Shown here: positions 1 through 11,685 of the stretch, piece after piece
How positions within the stretch are numbered: position 1 is the stretch's first letter
Layout: each line of letters begins with the position of its first letter
Source of the DNA: Bathynomus jamesi
Lineage: Eukaryota; Arthropoda; Malacostraca; Isopoda; Cirolanidae
Length of the DNA stretch: 64,000 nucleotides
Direction: 5' to 3'
NCBI GenBank assembly: GCA_023014485.1
Contig: JAJOZX010000878.1
Location: 707,501-771,500 of the forward strand
Notes under the pieces: model-generated
Databases searched by the model: none
Told to the model about the DNA's origin: nothing
The model's input: only the letters and a program-made list of their open reading frames with translations
Position numbers and translations under genes: made by a program

Positions 1-1161
1 GCGCAGCTCTTCCTCCCCCTTCCCTCCCCTATAACCTTGAACCATGTAAGCTGTAATGTAAGCATGTAACATAACCCAATCGACAGCTGACTGTTGAGTG
101 ACATTGTTTGGTGTTTGAAGCAGTGTTAAGAATGCCACACACCTTCACACATGCCGAATATGCAGATATGATGTATGTCTACGGTTTTTGCGATGGAAGT
201 GCAACAGCTGCTGTTGCAGAATACCGTCGACGGTTTCCGAACCGCAGAATTCCGGATCGAAGAGTGTTTACCAGGGTTTTCAACACATTGCGTGAAATTG
301 GTACACTTCTCAGCGCTCAGGTTTCATCTGAACGTGAAGGTCAACAAGATGTGGATGAAGTGGAAAACATTCTTCAGTTGGTAAAGCGTAGTCCTACTAC
401 TAGCTCACGAAGAATTTCTACACGTCTCGGTGTACCACACACAAGAGTATGGCGAACATTACGTGAGGAAGGCTTGCATCCATATCATGTACAGCGTGTA
501 CAACACCTTCAACCAGTAGACGCTGCCATGCGACTGGAATTTTGCCATTGGGTAAATGCTAATCGCCGATTGCTTCGATGAATATTGTTCACCGATGAAG
601 CTACTTTCACCCGTGACGGTATCAACAACACTCGTAACTCTCATCGGTGGTCAGACGAAAATCCAAATGCCACTGTGGAAACAAATTTTCAACATCGCTT
701 CTCTGCCAATGTGTGGTGCGGTATCATCGATGATCAGCTGATTGGCCCTGTTACTTTAGAGAATCGTCTTACAGGACAAAGTTAGCTAGAATTTCTGCAA
801 AATGAATTGCCAGGACTAATGGAGAATGTTCCTTTGGCTACACGCGCTGGTATGTACTTTCAGCATGACGGAGCTCCTCCATATTCTACCCGTCTGGTGA
901 TGCAATACCTAAATTAAACTTTCCCTGGTCGATGGATCGGCCGCGGTGGTCTCATTCAATGGCCACCAAGGTCTCCAGACCCCTCTCCGTTAGATTATTG
1001 TTTGTGGGGGTGGAAGAAAAGTCAAGTTTACAAAAGAAAGGTGGATACACGAGACTAATTGCTCGCGCGCATTTTGGATGCTGCTGCCCGCATAAAGGAA
1101 CGTCAAGATCAACTCAGACGAACAACACGCGATCTTCGCACACGAGTTGCAAAGTGCATTG

Positions 1162-1537
1162 TTGTTGTTGTTGTTGACGTTATTAGAGGTGAAATTAGAG
1201 TAGTAGGAGTGATAACAGAAAGTGGGGAAATGGGAAATATAGATGAAGAGTTGATAGGTCCTCGGGCTCACCAAGGATGCGCAGTTTTTTTTTTTTTTTT
1301 TTTTTTTTATGGGGATTTAAGGTCTGGTGATGAATCACCTTCCTTGCGCGTTCAAGCTTTTGTAGGGTGCTTGACTTGTTAGCTTAGTTTGGGTTTTCTA
1401 CCTCTTTTATTTTATTTATTTATTTATTTTTTTATTTATTTATTTTATTTTTTTATTTATTTATTTTATTTATTTATTTATTTTTATTTATTTTTTTTAT
1501 TTTTTATTTATTTATTATTTATTATTTATTTATTTAT

Positions 1538-1567
<30 letters not shown>
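1162..1567 (-). repeat. LINE-J 3' end: (CAA)n tail, T tracts and TTTA-rich DNA
   Basis: From the target duplication inward: five TTG units (1162-1176), unique sequence, a T-run at about 1285-1308, more unique sequence, then about 160 bases of TTTA-rich DNA (1405-1570) ending in a T-run that abuts the end of ORF2. On the element strand these are A-rich 3' untranslated DNA and a (CAA)n tail. The apparent Phe/Tyr/Leu-rich ORF here is an artefact of low complexity. Confidence 0.75.
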
Positions 1568-1571
<4 letters not shown>

Positions 1572-4312
1572 CTTCTATACGGTACAAAAAGTGCCGTTGG
1601 TGGGGGGTGTCTGCTGCGGGGTAGACTTCTCTTGAAATAGAAGTACTCTCTCCCGCGCTGAGGTCCAATATCGAGTTCTTCATAGGTCTGTGGAGAGGTG
1701 TTTTGTACCTTCCTCCAAGTTTTCTCCGCCCTACTGTGCAGGAGGACATTGAGGGCTGGTAAGTTTGCTTGTTGGTGCAGTGCCTGGGATGATATCCTGT
1801 CGCTGAGTCGTTTTCCCAGGATGAATCTTGTTCCAGCGTTCTGTATTTTTTGTAGCAACATCAGATTTGTGTCGCTCGTTGTGTGCAGTGGAATTGCCGG
1901 GTATTCGAGGATAGACCGTACCAGCGCCGTGTACAGCATCTTCTTATTTTTTACCGAGAGTCCCCTGAAACGGTAGAGTTTACTGAGCTCACTTCTCGCT
2001 TTGTTTGACCTTGCTGTGGTATGGTTTTTATAGCCAAAGCTGTTGATGGTCAGGCCGAGAGCTGTGCCTTGTTGCTTGTAAGGTTGGACTCGGTTGTTTA
2101 TTTCTAGTGCGTGAACGTTCCTGTGGCCAATGTTAATAACTGTGAATTTCTGTTGGTTCGTCTGAATTTTCCAACGTTCCTCGAATTCATTGATTCTTTC
2201 AATTTGTCTCTTCAGCCTGTTGGCGTGTTGCTCTTTGCCGAGGTTTGATGTTACTATTTGCGTGATGTCGTCCGCGTAGATGACTTCTCGGGTGTGTGGT
2301 GGGGGCGGAGGCAATTGGGCGATGTACAGGTTGTACAGAGTGGGCGAAAGTATCGCTCCCTGTGGCACTCCCGCCTGGATGTCGAAGAGCTTGCCAGTGT
2401 GGGTCTTGTGTTGGACGTAAGCTTTTCGATCTTTGAGGAAGCTGCAAAGGATTTTCCCTAAGTTTGCGTCCATGTTCTGTTCGAGGATGCGGTATTGTAA
2501 TCCTTGGTGCCACACTTTGTCGAAGGCGGCCTTCACATCTCTCAGTACTATCGAGACTCTTCTGCTGAACGCTAGTTTGTTTGCCACCGCTTCGTGCAGA
2601 ATGGCGAGGGCTGTGGCTGTGCCTCTCTTTTTCCTGAATCCATGCTGGGCGTCTGAAAGTGCACCATTGACCGTGAGGTGGAAATTCAGTTTTCGAAGGA
2701 GTATTTTTTCCAGGGTTTTGCCGAGTACCTCTAACAGGCTGATGGGTCTATAGTTCTCGATGAACTCTGTGGATTTCCCTCCTTTAGGGATCATGATGAT
2801 TTTTGCGGTTTTTAATGCTTTTGGGAAGTATCCGATGGAGAGACTGGCGCTAAATATGTTTGCTATCTCTTCGTGTATGTTCGGGGGCGACTTTTGGATC
2901 AGGGTTTTCGTGATTCCGGAGGGGCCTGGTGCCTTTTCTTTAAAGAGGCTGATCGTGTCAGTGACCTCTTTCACCGTAATTCTGAAGTTGGCATTTAGGG
3001 GTTCTGCCCTATCCGTTGGTAGGATCCTTTCGTGGTTGTCTTCCAGCCACTGTGTGACCCTTGCTTCATTGTCTTCGTCGAACAGGTCATTTTCTTCATC
3101 GCTTATGTTGAACGTTCTTCTGAGACGATTTCGAAAGCTTTCCGCTATTTCTTGGTCCGAGATGAGAGGTCTTCCGTTTTCATTCCGGAGTATCTTGAAT
3201 TTTTCAGCTTTGGGTGTTCCTTTTAGTTTCCTTATCTGTGACCAGAAGGTTTTAGGGTCTCTTTCTACGTCTATCCTGTCGACGAGCGCGTTCCACATGT
3301 CGTGTTCTTTTTCAATCCACAAGCCTCGTAGTCGGGCTCTGAGGATGTTGTATTGCAGTTTGTTATGCAGGTAATTTATGCCGCTGTCCATCTGGTTCCT
3401 GACGACGTTTAATTGGCGTGTGGCGGCGACGATTTCTTCGGAGGGGGAGGGGTGTGGCAGAATGCGGTGGGTGATGGTGGGTACGTGCTTTTCCTTGGCA
3501 GTCTTCAGCGCCTTCAGAAGGTCTGCCGTGGCAGCTTCAATTGCTGCTATCCCCCCACCATTCAGTTCTGAGGGCTCGTGTTGGGCGAGGTCAGCCTGGT
3601 ACTCCTCCCAGTTCGTCTTGCGGATGGAGGGCGGGGACGGATTGGGACTTGTAAAGGAGCGCAGGCAATCTTCATGATGATAGGGACGTGGTCGCTGGGT
3701 GTGGCTGGGCCCGGATAGTGATGAGTGTTGAGGTATGCCAGATTATTGGCAATAATTTTGTCGGGCATCGTTCCGGCGTTCCTGCCGTAAAAAGTTGGAA
3801 AATGTGGCCCTAGCCACTTCATTTTCCCCCTTCTGTTTATTTCCGCCAGTTGTTTCCCGTAATGGTTACTGTAGTTATCGTCGAAGTCCACATGTCTGGC
3901 ATTCAGGTCTCCGATGATGTAAACTGGGCAGTTGTAGTTCAGAAGTTTGATAATATCTGCTGATGAGATGGTGCCCCTCCTCGGGGGGCAGTATGTCGTC
4001 CCAATGACGAGGTCTTCGTGGCCCAGTTTTAACCTCACTGCCAGTGTTTCGTCTTCGAAGCTTGTGATCTCTTCGAAGCGAAGACCACGTTTGACGGCAA
4101 TTGCAACACCGTCATGCAGTTCTTGCGATCTGTTCGATTGTATGATGTTGTAATTGAACAGTTTTATTTGCTGGGGCCTTTAGGCTGTGTGAGTTAATGA
4201 GGATGATGTCTGGGTCGATTAGTCTGTAGGTATTGGCCAGAGACGTCTTGTGCGTTTGCCAATGCAGTACATTTTGCTGAAGAATCGTTAGGTTAGATTG
4301 TTGCGCGTGCAT
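1568..4312 (-). pseudogene. LINE-J ORF2, endonuclease and reverse transcriptase, frameshifted
   Basis: ORF2 nicks target DNA and copies element RNA into the nick (target-primed reverse transcription). The apurinic-type endonuclease begins at 4312 (LTILQQNVLHW) and continues in another frame from about 4115 (motifs ELHDGVAIAV, IIGDLNARH, SDHVP). The reverse transcriptase runs from 3391 to 1568: PISLLEVLGK, the first Asp motif DVKAAFDKVW, GVPQGAILSP and the YADD box near 2267-2285. Two frameshifts, near 4115 and between 3390 and 3600, break it. No RNase H is seen after the reverse transcriptase. It ends beside the T-rich tract at 1540-1570. Confidence 0.87.
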
Positions 4313-5994
4313 GTTGATTGTGTTTTGCTTTTTGGTTCAGTGCCTGTGGGGGAGCGCGTCGCATTTCCTGAACGAATTTTTTTGAATGCCTGGTCCGGGA
4401 GAACGTCGAGGTCCTCACCGATGACAGCGATTTCTTGTCGTTCGATCAAGAGTGGGATGTCATAAGTGGTGTCCACATTCTCTTCGAAGGTGTACTTATA
4501 AGATCCCTCTCTCAGCCCTTTCACCAGTTGGGATAGCACCATGGATTTAGGGAAGGGGTTGGTGGCCTTCGCGACGATCCTCAGCCCCAGATCTGAGGCC
4601 TTGATTTGGGTATGAGCAACCTTCTTCGGTAACGGCTTAGAGGATTCAGTGTTCGGCTTCTCAGGAGATTTGGGGCAAGAGGTTTGCCCGGTTAGGGGCT
4701 TCACTTTCGGTGCCTCCCGTCTTCCCGCACGAGTGCGGCGGGGTCGTGGGGCATCCGTGTAAGATTCCGCTTCGTTGTCTGATACTGGGGCAGAGACGGG
4801 TTTGGGTACGGGTTCGGGCTCAGGTTCTGATTCACTGTCTGATTCGTCGGAGGCGGCAGTTGTCCTTTCTGGAAGTCGTGCCGCGAAGATAGATGCCGAG
4901 GGGACATCGTCGGGGGCGTTGACTTCCGGCATGCCGTTTCTCCTGAGCATGTCATTTAGGTGCTTCGAGTATGTGCCTGGGGTGCCCATATTGAGGAGAT
5001 GAGCGTGTATGACGCACGTCAATAGGGTCAGGCTGTTTGAGTTTTCAAGTACGATTTCTGTGGGACTGAGGTGGGAGCGAGCCTCCTCGATGGACTGTTT
5101 GACTGCAGCTCTGTACGGTTGCAGCTCTTTTACGGCCGAGTCCTCCTGAGTTTTTTCCTTCCTCAGTCGGATGGCCTCCTTCTTCTTCGGGCATGCCATT
5201 GCCAGTGTACGGTGCGGGCCGTGGCAGTTGATGCATTTCTTTTGTGTGGCCTTACATTCGGTCCACTTATGTCCCACTACTGCGCACTCGGAGCAGACCG
5301 TGATGTGTTTGGTGGGACAGTCCTTCGAAGGGTGCTCCTCGAATTTATAGCAATTGAAACAAGTCAGGACAGTAATAAATTCGTCCACGGTGATCTGAGA
5401 AGGGGTCACGAACATGTGGAATAGTAACAGTCCTGATTCCGCTGCTTTGCGCGCAATCTCGGGGGTCTTGAATTCAACTTTAACGACGTGGGTGAAGTCT
5501 TTGATTTTTGTGACTTCTTCAACTTTGGCCCACGTGTTCTCCTTTTCTAGTTCCTCTTTTATTTCTTCCTTAGACCGGCATCCGATGTGGCGGTCGAGTT
5601 TTCTCATAAAGACAGAGCTCTTGGCTCTGATATTAGGGGGCACCTGGATTTGTATGCCCGCGGTACGAAGCGACTCTTTAGTTTCAGGCGCCAGAAGCTT
5701 CGACGCGTCTTCCTCCCTGCATACTGCGGTGAACGTAGGGTGCTCACCGTAAATTCGGATGAAGGGCACGTGTGCCCTCGTGAAAACTTCCGAGATGACG
5801 TAGCTTCTCGTAGCTTTCGTAGATGTTGCTTTGATTTTTAGTCGCATTTGTTTTTGGGGCGTTGCGGTCGCCATCTTGTAAAATGTGTCGCGAGATAGGG
5901 TCGCCAGGGGTCGGCCATCGGGCAGGAGGGGGGGGGTGAGAATGGTGGTGTATGATATGGGCTCTGGCCGCATCTCCTGAGGGGGATGACTCAT
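4288..5994 (-). CDS. LINE-J ORF1, gag-like nucleic-acid-binding protein
   Basis: Uninterrupted 568-residue ORF1. In Jockey-type elements this protein coats the element RNA and carries it to the nucleus. Three zinc knuckles lie at about residues 210-275: one starting CFNCYKFEEH, one CSECAVVGH and one CINCHGPH, each completed by a later Cys. The N-terminal third is basic and may form an RNA-binding fold; residues 380-450 are acidic and Pro/Glu-rich, likely disordered. Its 3' end overlaps the ORF2 start by 25 bases in another frame, so ORF2 is probably made by reinitiation or frameshifting. The intact frame suggests a fairly recent insertion. Confidence 0.88.
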   Translation of the reverse strand: MSHPPQEMRPEPISYTTILTPPLLPDGRPLATLSRDTFYKMATATPQKQMRLKIKATSTKATRSYVISEVFTRAHVPFIRIYGEHPTFTAVCREEDASKLLAPETKESLRTAGIQIQVPPNIRAKSSVFMRKLDRHIGCRSKEEIKEELEKENTWAKVEEVTKIKDFTHVVKVEFKTPEIARKAAESGLLLFHMFVTPSQITVDEFITVLTCFNCYKFEEHPSKDCPTKHITVCSECAVVGHKWTECKATQKKCINCHGPHRTLAMACPKKKEAIRLRKEKTQEDSAVKELQPYRAAVKQSIEEARSHLSPTEIVLENSNSLTLLTCVIHAHLLNMGTPGTYSKHLNDMLRRNGMPEVNAPDDVPSASIFAARLPERTTAASDESDSESEPEPEPVPKPVSAPVSDNEAESYTDAPRPRRTRAGRREAPKVKPLTGQTSCPKSPEKPNTESSKPLPKKVAHTQIKASDLGLRIVAKATNPFPKSMVLSQLVKGLREGSYKYTFEENVDTTYDIPLLIERQEIAVIGEDLDVLPDQAFKKIRSGNATRSPTGTEPKSKTQSTCTRNNLT

Positions 5995-6340
5995 GGCGGA
6001 CTTATGAGCGCCGCCTCCCCTCAGGCTTGGTTATCAGGATTGCAGTTTCCATACACGGAGACGGGGTGATTAGTGTCGCACCGTGGTCTTGGGAAACCTC
6101 TAGCCCTGACATGCATTTCCCCCGAGAGGTGATGTCATGCCAAAGTTCGAGTGCAATTCTGGATGCAGTTCGAGCGAACCCTGATCTGGTCCGCAGCGGG
6201 CTAAGCCTCAGACCTCCTTCGTCAGATCCTATTGATGCACGCATCGATAGACGGGTTCTGTGAAACCCCCCAACCTGGCCCTCCGGCTTGGCCCCAGCAA
6301 GCCCTGGTCTCTAGTGAAGACACATACTATCGTAGAACGC

Positions 6341-6510
6341 GCTCAAATAGAAGTAGTCTTATTTCTGCGATGTCCTGGGTTTATACTTTTTGGCGCCAAT
6401 ACTACTGAAGCGTGCACTTCGGCGAACGCTCAAATAGAAGTCTTATTTCTGCGATGTCCTGGGTTTATACTTTTAGGCGCCAATACTACTGAAGCGTGCA
6501 CTTCGGCGAA
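6341..6510 (-). repeat. Tandem repeat in the LINE-J 5' region, two units of 87 and 83 bp
   Basis: Unit 1 is 6341-6427 and unit 2 is 6428-6510. They are nearly identical; unit 2 lacks three bases near its start. They lie upstream of ORF1 within the LINE. Tandem 5' units serve as promoter monomers in some LINEs, but that role here is inference from position. Confidence 0.75.
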
Positions 6511-7599
6511 GAAACGAAGCGTTGTCTTGTCTGCGGGGTCCAAGCGAATTCAATGCTGCTCGTGTTAGTCTGCCTGGGCGAGATGAACTCTTATTCCCTT
6601 GCGGGTAGTGATTCTGGGCAGGCAGAAGCGGGCGAGAAATGATTCTCCGGGAAAAGAAAATTTTCCTCCAACTTTACCACCTTTGCCAGAGCGAGATTCA
6701 ATCGACGATATGTTGAGGTAGAAATCAGCGTAGCGAGCAGTCGCAAAGTGCATTGAGATTGACGGTGGGATTTTCAAAAACGCATTGTAAACTGTAACAA
6801 ATTTGTCATTTCTGTATCTGATACCATTCAAAATGCCAATGTTTAAACATTATCTGTTAAAAACAGTAATTGGTTTCTCTTTCTTGATTACCATTAACAA
6901 TGCTTTTGTATTTGTAGATTCAAACAGCTCTATCTCCGTAACCATTCAGAATTAGACACATGTTCATATGAACTTTTTTTTCTCACAATGACCGATACTA
7001 TCACCTCCCGAAGTATTGATCTTTCCTCCTGAAACACCCTGTATATCTATACACATCAGACATGGGGCTGAGGCAGGGCCATTTCTAGCCATTAGGGGGT
7101 CCTAAGCAGTATACCCATTTGAGGCCCCACCCCTCCATCCACCAACTCGCGCCTTACTACATCACCTCAGCACACACATACAAAAAATGGCTGTGTTAAT
7201 AAAAAACAATTATAAACAATTTTAATAAAACATTTATGTCCAAAACAACAAATATGTACTTTCAGAAAACAAACAGAAAGAATACTCTTCATGAAATTCC
7301 TGAAAATTAGCTTATACATTATTTAGAATAAATGACACGGAACTATGTATAAAAAATAATGCAATTACGCTGGTCTACAAATTTTGAAAAAGTTTGTGCT
7401 TCGGAGATAAAATGTTTCCTATTATGGATTTTGGGGTGCTGAAAACGAATATGACCATAAAAACAGTCGATTGGCTACAGTTTCCAAGAAAATTTAAGTT
7501 ACACATTTTGCGTATATGTATACCATATATTAGTAACATACCTGTATAATGCAGTCACTTATATTGATTCAACCCGTCGCTTCTTTGCTTGTCTCCTGT

Positions 7600-8510
7600 A
7601 TTCAACTTCTGGAACATCTCTTGTTATTGTCCAGCAGTAGTCTGCTAACAATGATGGACTCCATTTGCCCTGCTAGCGTTTCTCCATCGCTGAGATATCC
7701 TGGTGGAAACGTTCACCATGTTCATCGCTGACTGCTCCGCAGTTGGCCGGAAAAAATTCCAGGTGCGAATGGAGGAAATGTATCTTTAAAGACATATTGC
7801 AGCCCACTTTTTGATAGGACAACAGCAGATTTTCCACCAGCTTCCTGTAGTTATCAGATTTGGTATTTCCGAGAAAATTGGTTGCTACTAACCGGAAAGT
7901 ATTCCACGCTGTCTTCTCCTCACCACCTAGGATACGGTCGAACTCCTCATCTCTAAGAAGCTCACGGATCTGTGGACCAACAAATACACCCTCCTTGATT
8001 TTTGCTTCACTGAGCTTTGGGAATTTACCACCGAGGTACTTAAAAGCTGCCCCCGTTTTATCCATAGCCTTAACAAAATTTTTCATGACGCCCAGTTTGA
8101 TGTGTAAGGGTGGTAACAAAATCTTGCTCGATTCTACAAGTGGAGGATACTGAACATTTTTTGTTCCAGGTTCCAATGAGTGTCGGAGTGGCCAATCCTT
8201 CTTGATGTAATGAGAAGTCCTAGCCCGACTATCCCATTCACACAGAAAACAGCAGTACTTAGTGTAGCCCGGCTGCAGTCCAAGCACGATAGCAACAACT
8301 TTCAAGTCACCACAAACCTGCCACTGATGTTTGTCATAGTTTATGCAGTTCATAAAGTTGCTTAATCATATTGTCATATGTTTCCTTCATGTGGACTGCA
8401 TGACCAACTGGAATTGATGGCAATACGTTGCCAACATGCAACAAAACAGCTTTTAGACTCAACTTCGATGAATCAATGAACAGCTAAGTGAATCAGGATT
8501 GTCTACAACA
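7600..8510 (-). pseudogene. X1 protein, central to C-terminal part
   Basis: Continues the X1 gene on the left side of the internal insertion. It repeats the block from FIDSS through CFLCEWDSRA (8180-8510, a near-duplicate of 11690-11990), then gives PPLHIKLGVMKNF, GVFVGPQIRELL, AWNTFRLVATNFLG, FLHSHLEFFP and SDEHGERFHQDIS, whose Glu is the proposed third catalytic residue, and ends soon after 7680 in degraded sequence. The matching block in X3 is similar in order. Function is inferred only from the transposon setting. Confidence 0.72.
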
Positions 8511-8555
8511 GTTGGTCATTCGAAACTCTTCATCTCCGTTTGGTCAGTGCTATTA

Positions 8556-11058
8556 CACTAGGCAACAAATTTCAACTTTTTTTTTGTTACAGACACGTGA
8601 ACTACTGATTCCTACTAAAGCGATGATGCTGATTTCAGATCTGATATCAAAATTTCTCTATCACGTCCAGATTTTGTGTAACCGAAAACCCCTATTTTCA
8701 TTTTTTTCTCACCCGCTTCTATTACGAAAGCCGTCTAAGCTACTTTTCCGTGCCACGTTTTATGTTAAGCATACTTAAATAATTAGTGAACAGGGATGTC
8801 TTTCCTCCTTTATTCTGGCTTAAGACAGACAGCGGAATTCCGCTGGCGGAGTTACCACCCCTGCGCCCAACCATCCACCCAAAGCGCGTTAGTATTTTGT
8901 TGTTACTACTGAAAGGCAGATTCCTGTTTTAAGTGAAACTTTGGTGTGTCCTCTTCCTTTGTCGCTTGTAGGATGACGAGCTCTCCTTCTGCAGGAACCA
9001 ACAATAATCTCCCATCATATTTGGGTTGAAATTACCTTGGTATCTGTTTTCCATAACTGAGATCTGTTGGTGGAAGCGCTCACCATGCTCGTCACTTACA
9101 GCCCCAAGGTTGGCCGGGAAGAAGTCAAGATGAGAATGTAAAAAATGAATTTTCAAAGACATTCTGCATCCATTATTTCATAAGATTTAAGCATGTTTTC
9201 TACGAGTTTACGGTGGTTTTCAGCTTTGTGGTTTCCAAGAAAATTTTTGACAACTTCAACGAAAGATGTCCATGCTCCTAGTTCATTCTCATTTAGGTTA
9301 GATGGAAACGATGAGTCGTGGATGACACTGCGGATCTGTGGTCCAGTGAAAACTCCAGCTTCTAGCTTAATGATCCATACCCTTCACGAAATTTTTCATA
9401 AGGCCAAGTTTAATGTGAAGTGGTGGAAGATGTACTTTCTGAGGGTCAATAAGTGCTGGGTGTTTCACATTGTATTTACCAACATGATGTTCAGTTCTAG
9501 ATGGCCAATCATGTTTTTTGTAGTGGTTCTTGTCATCTCTGCTGTTCCATAGACACAAAAAGCACATATGCTTTGTGTTAGCCCAACTGTAACCCAAGAA
9601 GTAATGATACAACTTTAAGGTTGCCACAAATATTCCATGTGTGGTCCTTATATTTGATGAGTCTTAGCAGCAGTTTCATCGATTCATAAGTCTCATTAAG
9701 GCCAGTGGCATGTGCTACAGGTATTGAAGGTTTTTCATTGCCGTTGTGCAGTAATACAGCTTTAAGGCTAGCTTTACTAGAGTCAATGAACAGTCTCCAT
9801 TCTTTTGGATCATAGCGACAGCCAATCCTTTGCATCAGACCACTGATATCGTGGCAGAAACAAACGTTTTCTTCCTGTAAGTAAAATGATGAAAACTGCA
9901 AATGGCGATGGCGGAAATGGGAAATTTTGGTGTTTGGTTGGAGAAGATTAAATTCTTGAAGTCTTGAACCAAGCAACTCTGCCTTTTCTTTTGGTAATTC
10001 CAAATCGCGCACTAAGTCATTTAACTCCGCTTGACTTAACAAATGTGGGGAAATATTTGCATCTGGAACATATATGCCATCTTTCCCTGTTTCTATATCA
10101 CTAGCAGAATCTTCAAATGAACTGCTGTCTGTTATCGTTGCTGGTGGAACTGGTGGTGGATTTGTTTCATCATGTGGTACTGGTTTCATTGCTGATTCGC
10201 AGTTTGGGTACGTGATCTTTGATTTGTTTTTCTTTGTGAAACCAGCAATCTTTGTCAAACAAAAATAACACATCATTGAAGTGATTTTTCGGCTCACGCC
10301 AAACCATGGGGACTGAGAACGGCATAGCTTTTCTTTTACCATTCATCCAAGCTATTAACATTGCATTGCCTGTGCACAGCAAATATGTGGTGCCCAGTCC
10401 CTTGTTGGTCTCCTAACTTACAGTCAAAATAACACTTGTAGGCAAGTTTAATCTTTGTTATGTTTCTACGTTGTGGCTTAGGTGTATATTGTCCACAGAC
10501 AAAGCAGAAGTTGTCTGGGTGATTTACACAAGCACGTCTATTTGATGCCATTTTGAATTACCATACAATATCTGAAAAACGTAGAAAGTAATTATTACGA
10601 TGTGCAAGATAAAAAGAAATACACACCGTAGTACAAAACAAATGCTATAAAAACACACAAGTCACCACAACCTGTCACTTGCTCATCAGCAGAGAGCTTC
10701 AACAACCGTTCTGCTTGACTGTCACGTAGCGACTAACCGTTGGGCCGTTGCCCGTTACTATGCTCTTGACTCAGTGTTGCCAACTCGGGATAAATTTATT
10801 TATCAAAATTGTTCGAATTTGTATATAGTTGGCAAAAAAAATTGCTTTAACCTTGAAAAGCAAGTTTCATATTACTGGCATTAAGCCGATTAAAACCAAA
10901 ATCTGGACGTGGTAGAAAATTTTACTAAAAGTGATTTGCATTTTACACAAAATCTAGACGTGATAGAAAAAATCTAATTATAGATTTGAAATCAGCATAC
11001 CGAAATTAGCTAGGAGCACCTATTTGGTCTTCTGTAACAAAATCTTTGTTGCCTAGTG
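8556..11058 (-). mobile_element. X2, second X-family transposon nested in X1
   Basis: The left end CACTAGGCAACAAA (8556) and right end TTTGTTGCCTAGTG (ending 11058) are perfect inverted repeats. TTA is duplicated at 8553-8555 and 11059-11061. Imperfect subterminal matches continue for over 100 bp (CTGATTTCA, CTATCACGTC, TTTTGTGTAA). Length 2503 bp. A CACTA tip with a 3-bp duplication is the hallmark of CACTA/EnSpm elements. Confidence 0.85.
8929..10551 (-). pseudogene. X2 protein, X-family putative transposase, nearly complete
   Basis: About 540 codons in several frames. The N-terminus at 10551 (MASNRRACVNHPDNFCFVCG) starts a Cys-rich region, then MPFSVPMVWREP. The helix block LNDLVRDLELPKEKAELLGS is at about 10000. 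WRLFIDSSKASLKAVLL, CGNLKVVSLLLG (Asp to Asn relative to the CGDLK of X1 and X3), MCFLCLWNSR, PPLHIKLGLMKNF and SDEHGERFHQQIS follow. The tail ends KRQRKRTHQSFT at 8929. A small deletion after KGMDH (about 9370) and frameshifts near 10340 and 9600 break it. No introns are needed to join conserved blocks, unlike X3. Confidence 0.75.
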
Positions 11059-11061
11059 TTA

Positions 11062-11685
11062 TCTTTGTTATTTTACTAACCACATCGCCGTTAGGTCGTA
11101 CTAGGTTAGGTTAGGTTAGTTTATTTATTTTTTAATTTATATATATATATATATTTATCATTTATATTTATTTTTAGTCCTCGTCTACCCATCAATCATG
11201 GGTCATACCTCTGGGTATCAAAATAGTTCTCGCTACGAACGGGTGGCAGTGCTCGCTATTTTTTCGATTTTTTGCGTCCTTGCTACTTAGACACATTCTT
11301 GCTGCACTACAGTTTGCACAGGCTTAGTATTACCCTGTGCAAACGCACGAGAGGGACAAAATGCACTCACTCAAAATACACTCATGAATGGGATTAATAC
11401 ATTATAATTCAACCGGATGTTCTCCAGACAGAGCTCGCTCTCTCTCTCGAAGCTCTATGACTCATATCCGTCAAGAACATAATTGAGTATAAGTTACGTA
11501 CATCAGTCCAAGTTACGTACATCAGTCCATATATTGAGTTACGTACGTCAGTCCAGTCGAATTCGACCATATAAAGAGATAATATTGATAATGCCGGCAA
11601 ACAGTGTCATGTTAGGCCAGCCTCGCAGAGTTAGAGAAAAAGCCGGCATACTGTATCATGTTACGAAGTTATTATAAGTTAATGT
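11062..11685. other. Non-coding DNA between X2 and the right part of X1
   Basis: No gene seen. It holds three and a half TTAGG units (11102-11119), a short AT run and, at about 11494-11556, three close copies of a unit containing AGTTACGTACATCAGTCCA. Its origin inside X1 is unclear; a separate insertion associated with the duplicated 300-bp X1 segment is likely. Confidence 0.5.

Larger units (their letters stand above)
1162..6742 (-). mobile_element. LINE-J, full-length Jockey-type non-LTR retrotransposon
   Basis: Minus-strand LINE with two ORFs, a 5' region holding a tandem repeat (6341-6510) and a 3' region with T-rich tracts ending in (TTG)n, read as (CAA)n on the element strand. It is flanked by GCAAAGTGCATTG at 1149-1161 and 6743-6755, a 13-bp target duplication inside the M1 transposase gene. 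Two ORFs, CCHC knuckles in ORF1, and endonuclease plus reverse transcriptase without a visible RNase H are typical of the Jockey superfamily. Confidence 0.88.
132..6790 (+). pseudogene. M1 transposase (DUF4817-type HTH, DD41D), broken
   Basis: Cut-and-paste transposase acting on its own inverted repeats in the nucleus. The ATG at 132 opens a DUF4817-like helix-turn-helix region, then the catalytic core: first Asp in FTDEATF (about 591-611), second in QHDGAPP (about 862-882), third in SPDPSPLDY (about 990-1010). I count 41 residues between the second and third Asp, the DD41D (rosa-like) spacing. The frame never shifts, but has four in-frame stops at 579, 783, 915 and 1056. Coding resumes after the LINE at 6743 and ends at 6788-6790, so removing the LINE and one duplication copy restores one continuous frame. 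The nonsense changes make it non-functional. Confidence 0.85.
1..7041 (+). mobile_element. M1, DD41D mariner-type transposon, split by a LINE
   Basis: Tc1/mariner element on the plus strand whose 5' end lies before the window. The right end is the inverted-repeat tip GAAACACCCTG ending at 7041, followed by TA, the standard target of this superfamily. The right tip resembles that of M7 (ends 57631). A complete Jockey-type LINE lies inside the last part of the transposase gene (1162-6742). The stretch 6791-7041 is its 3' non-coding end. The left end was not seen, so the true length is unknown. Confidence 0.85.

Noticed and set aside
1389..1640. 83-codon ORF rich in Phe, Tyr and Leu
   Set aside because: It is a translation of TTTA-rich and T-run DNA at the LINE 3' end; low complexity, no start context or domain.
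2433..3374. Plus-strand ORFs of 100-200 codons over LINE-J
   Set aside because: They are antisense to the reverse transcriptase, which shows clear motifs on the minus strand.
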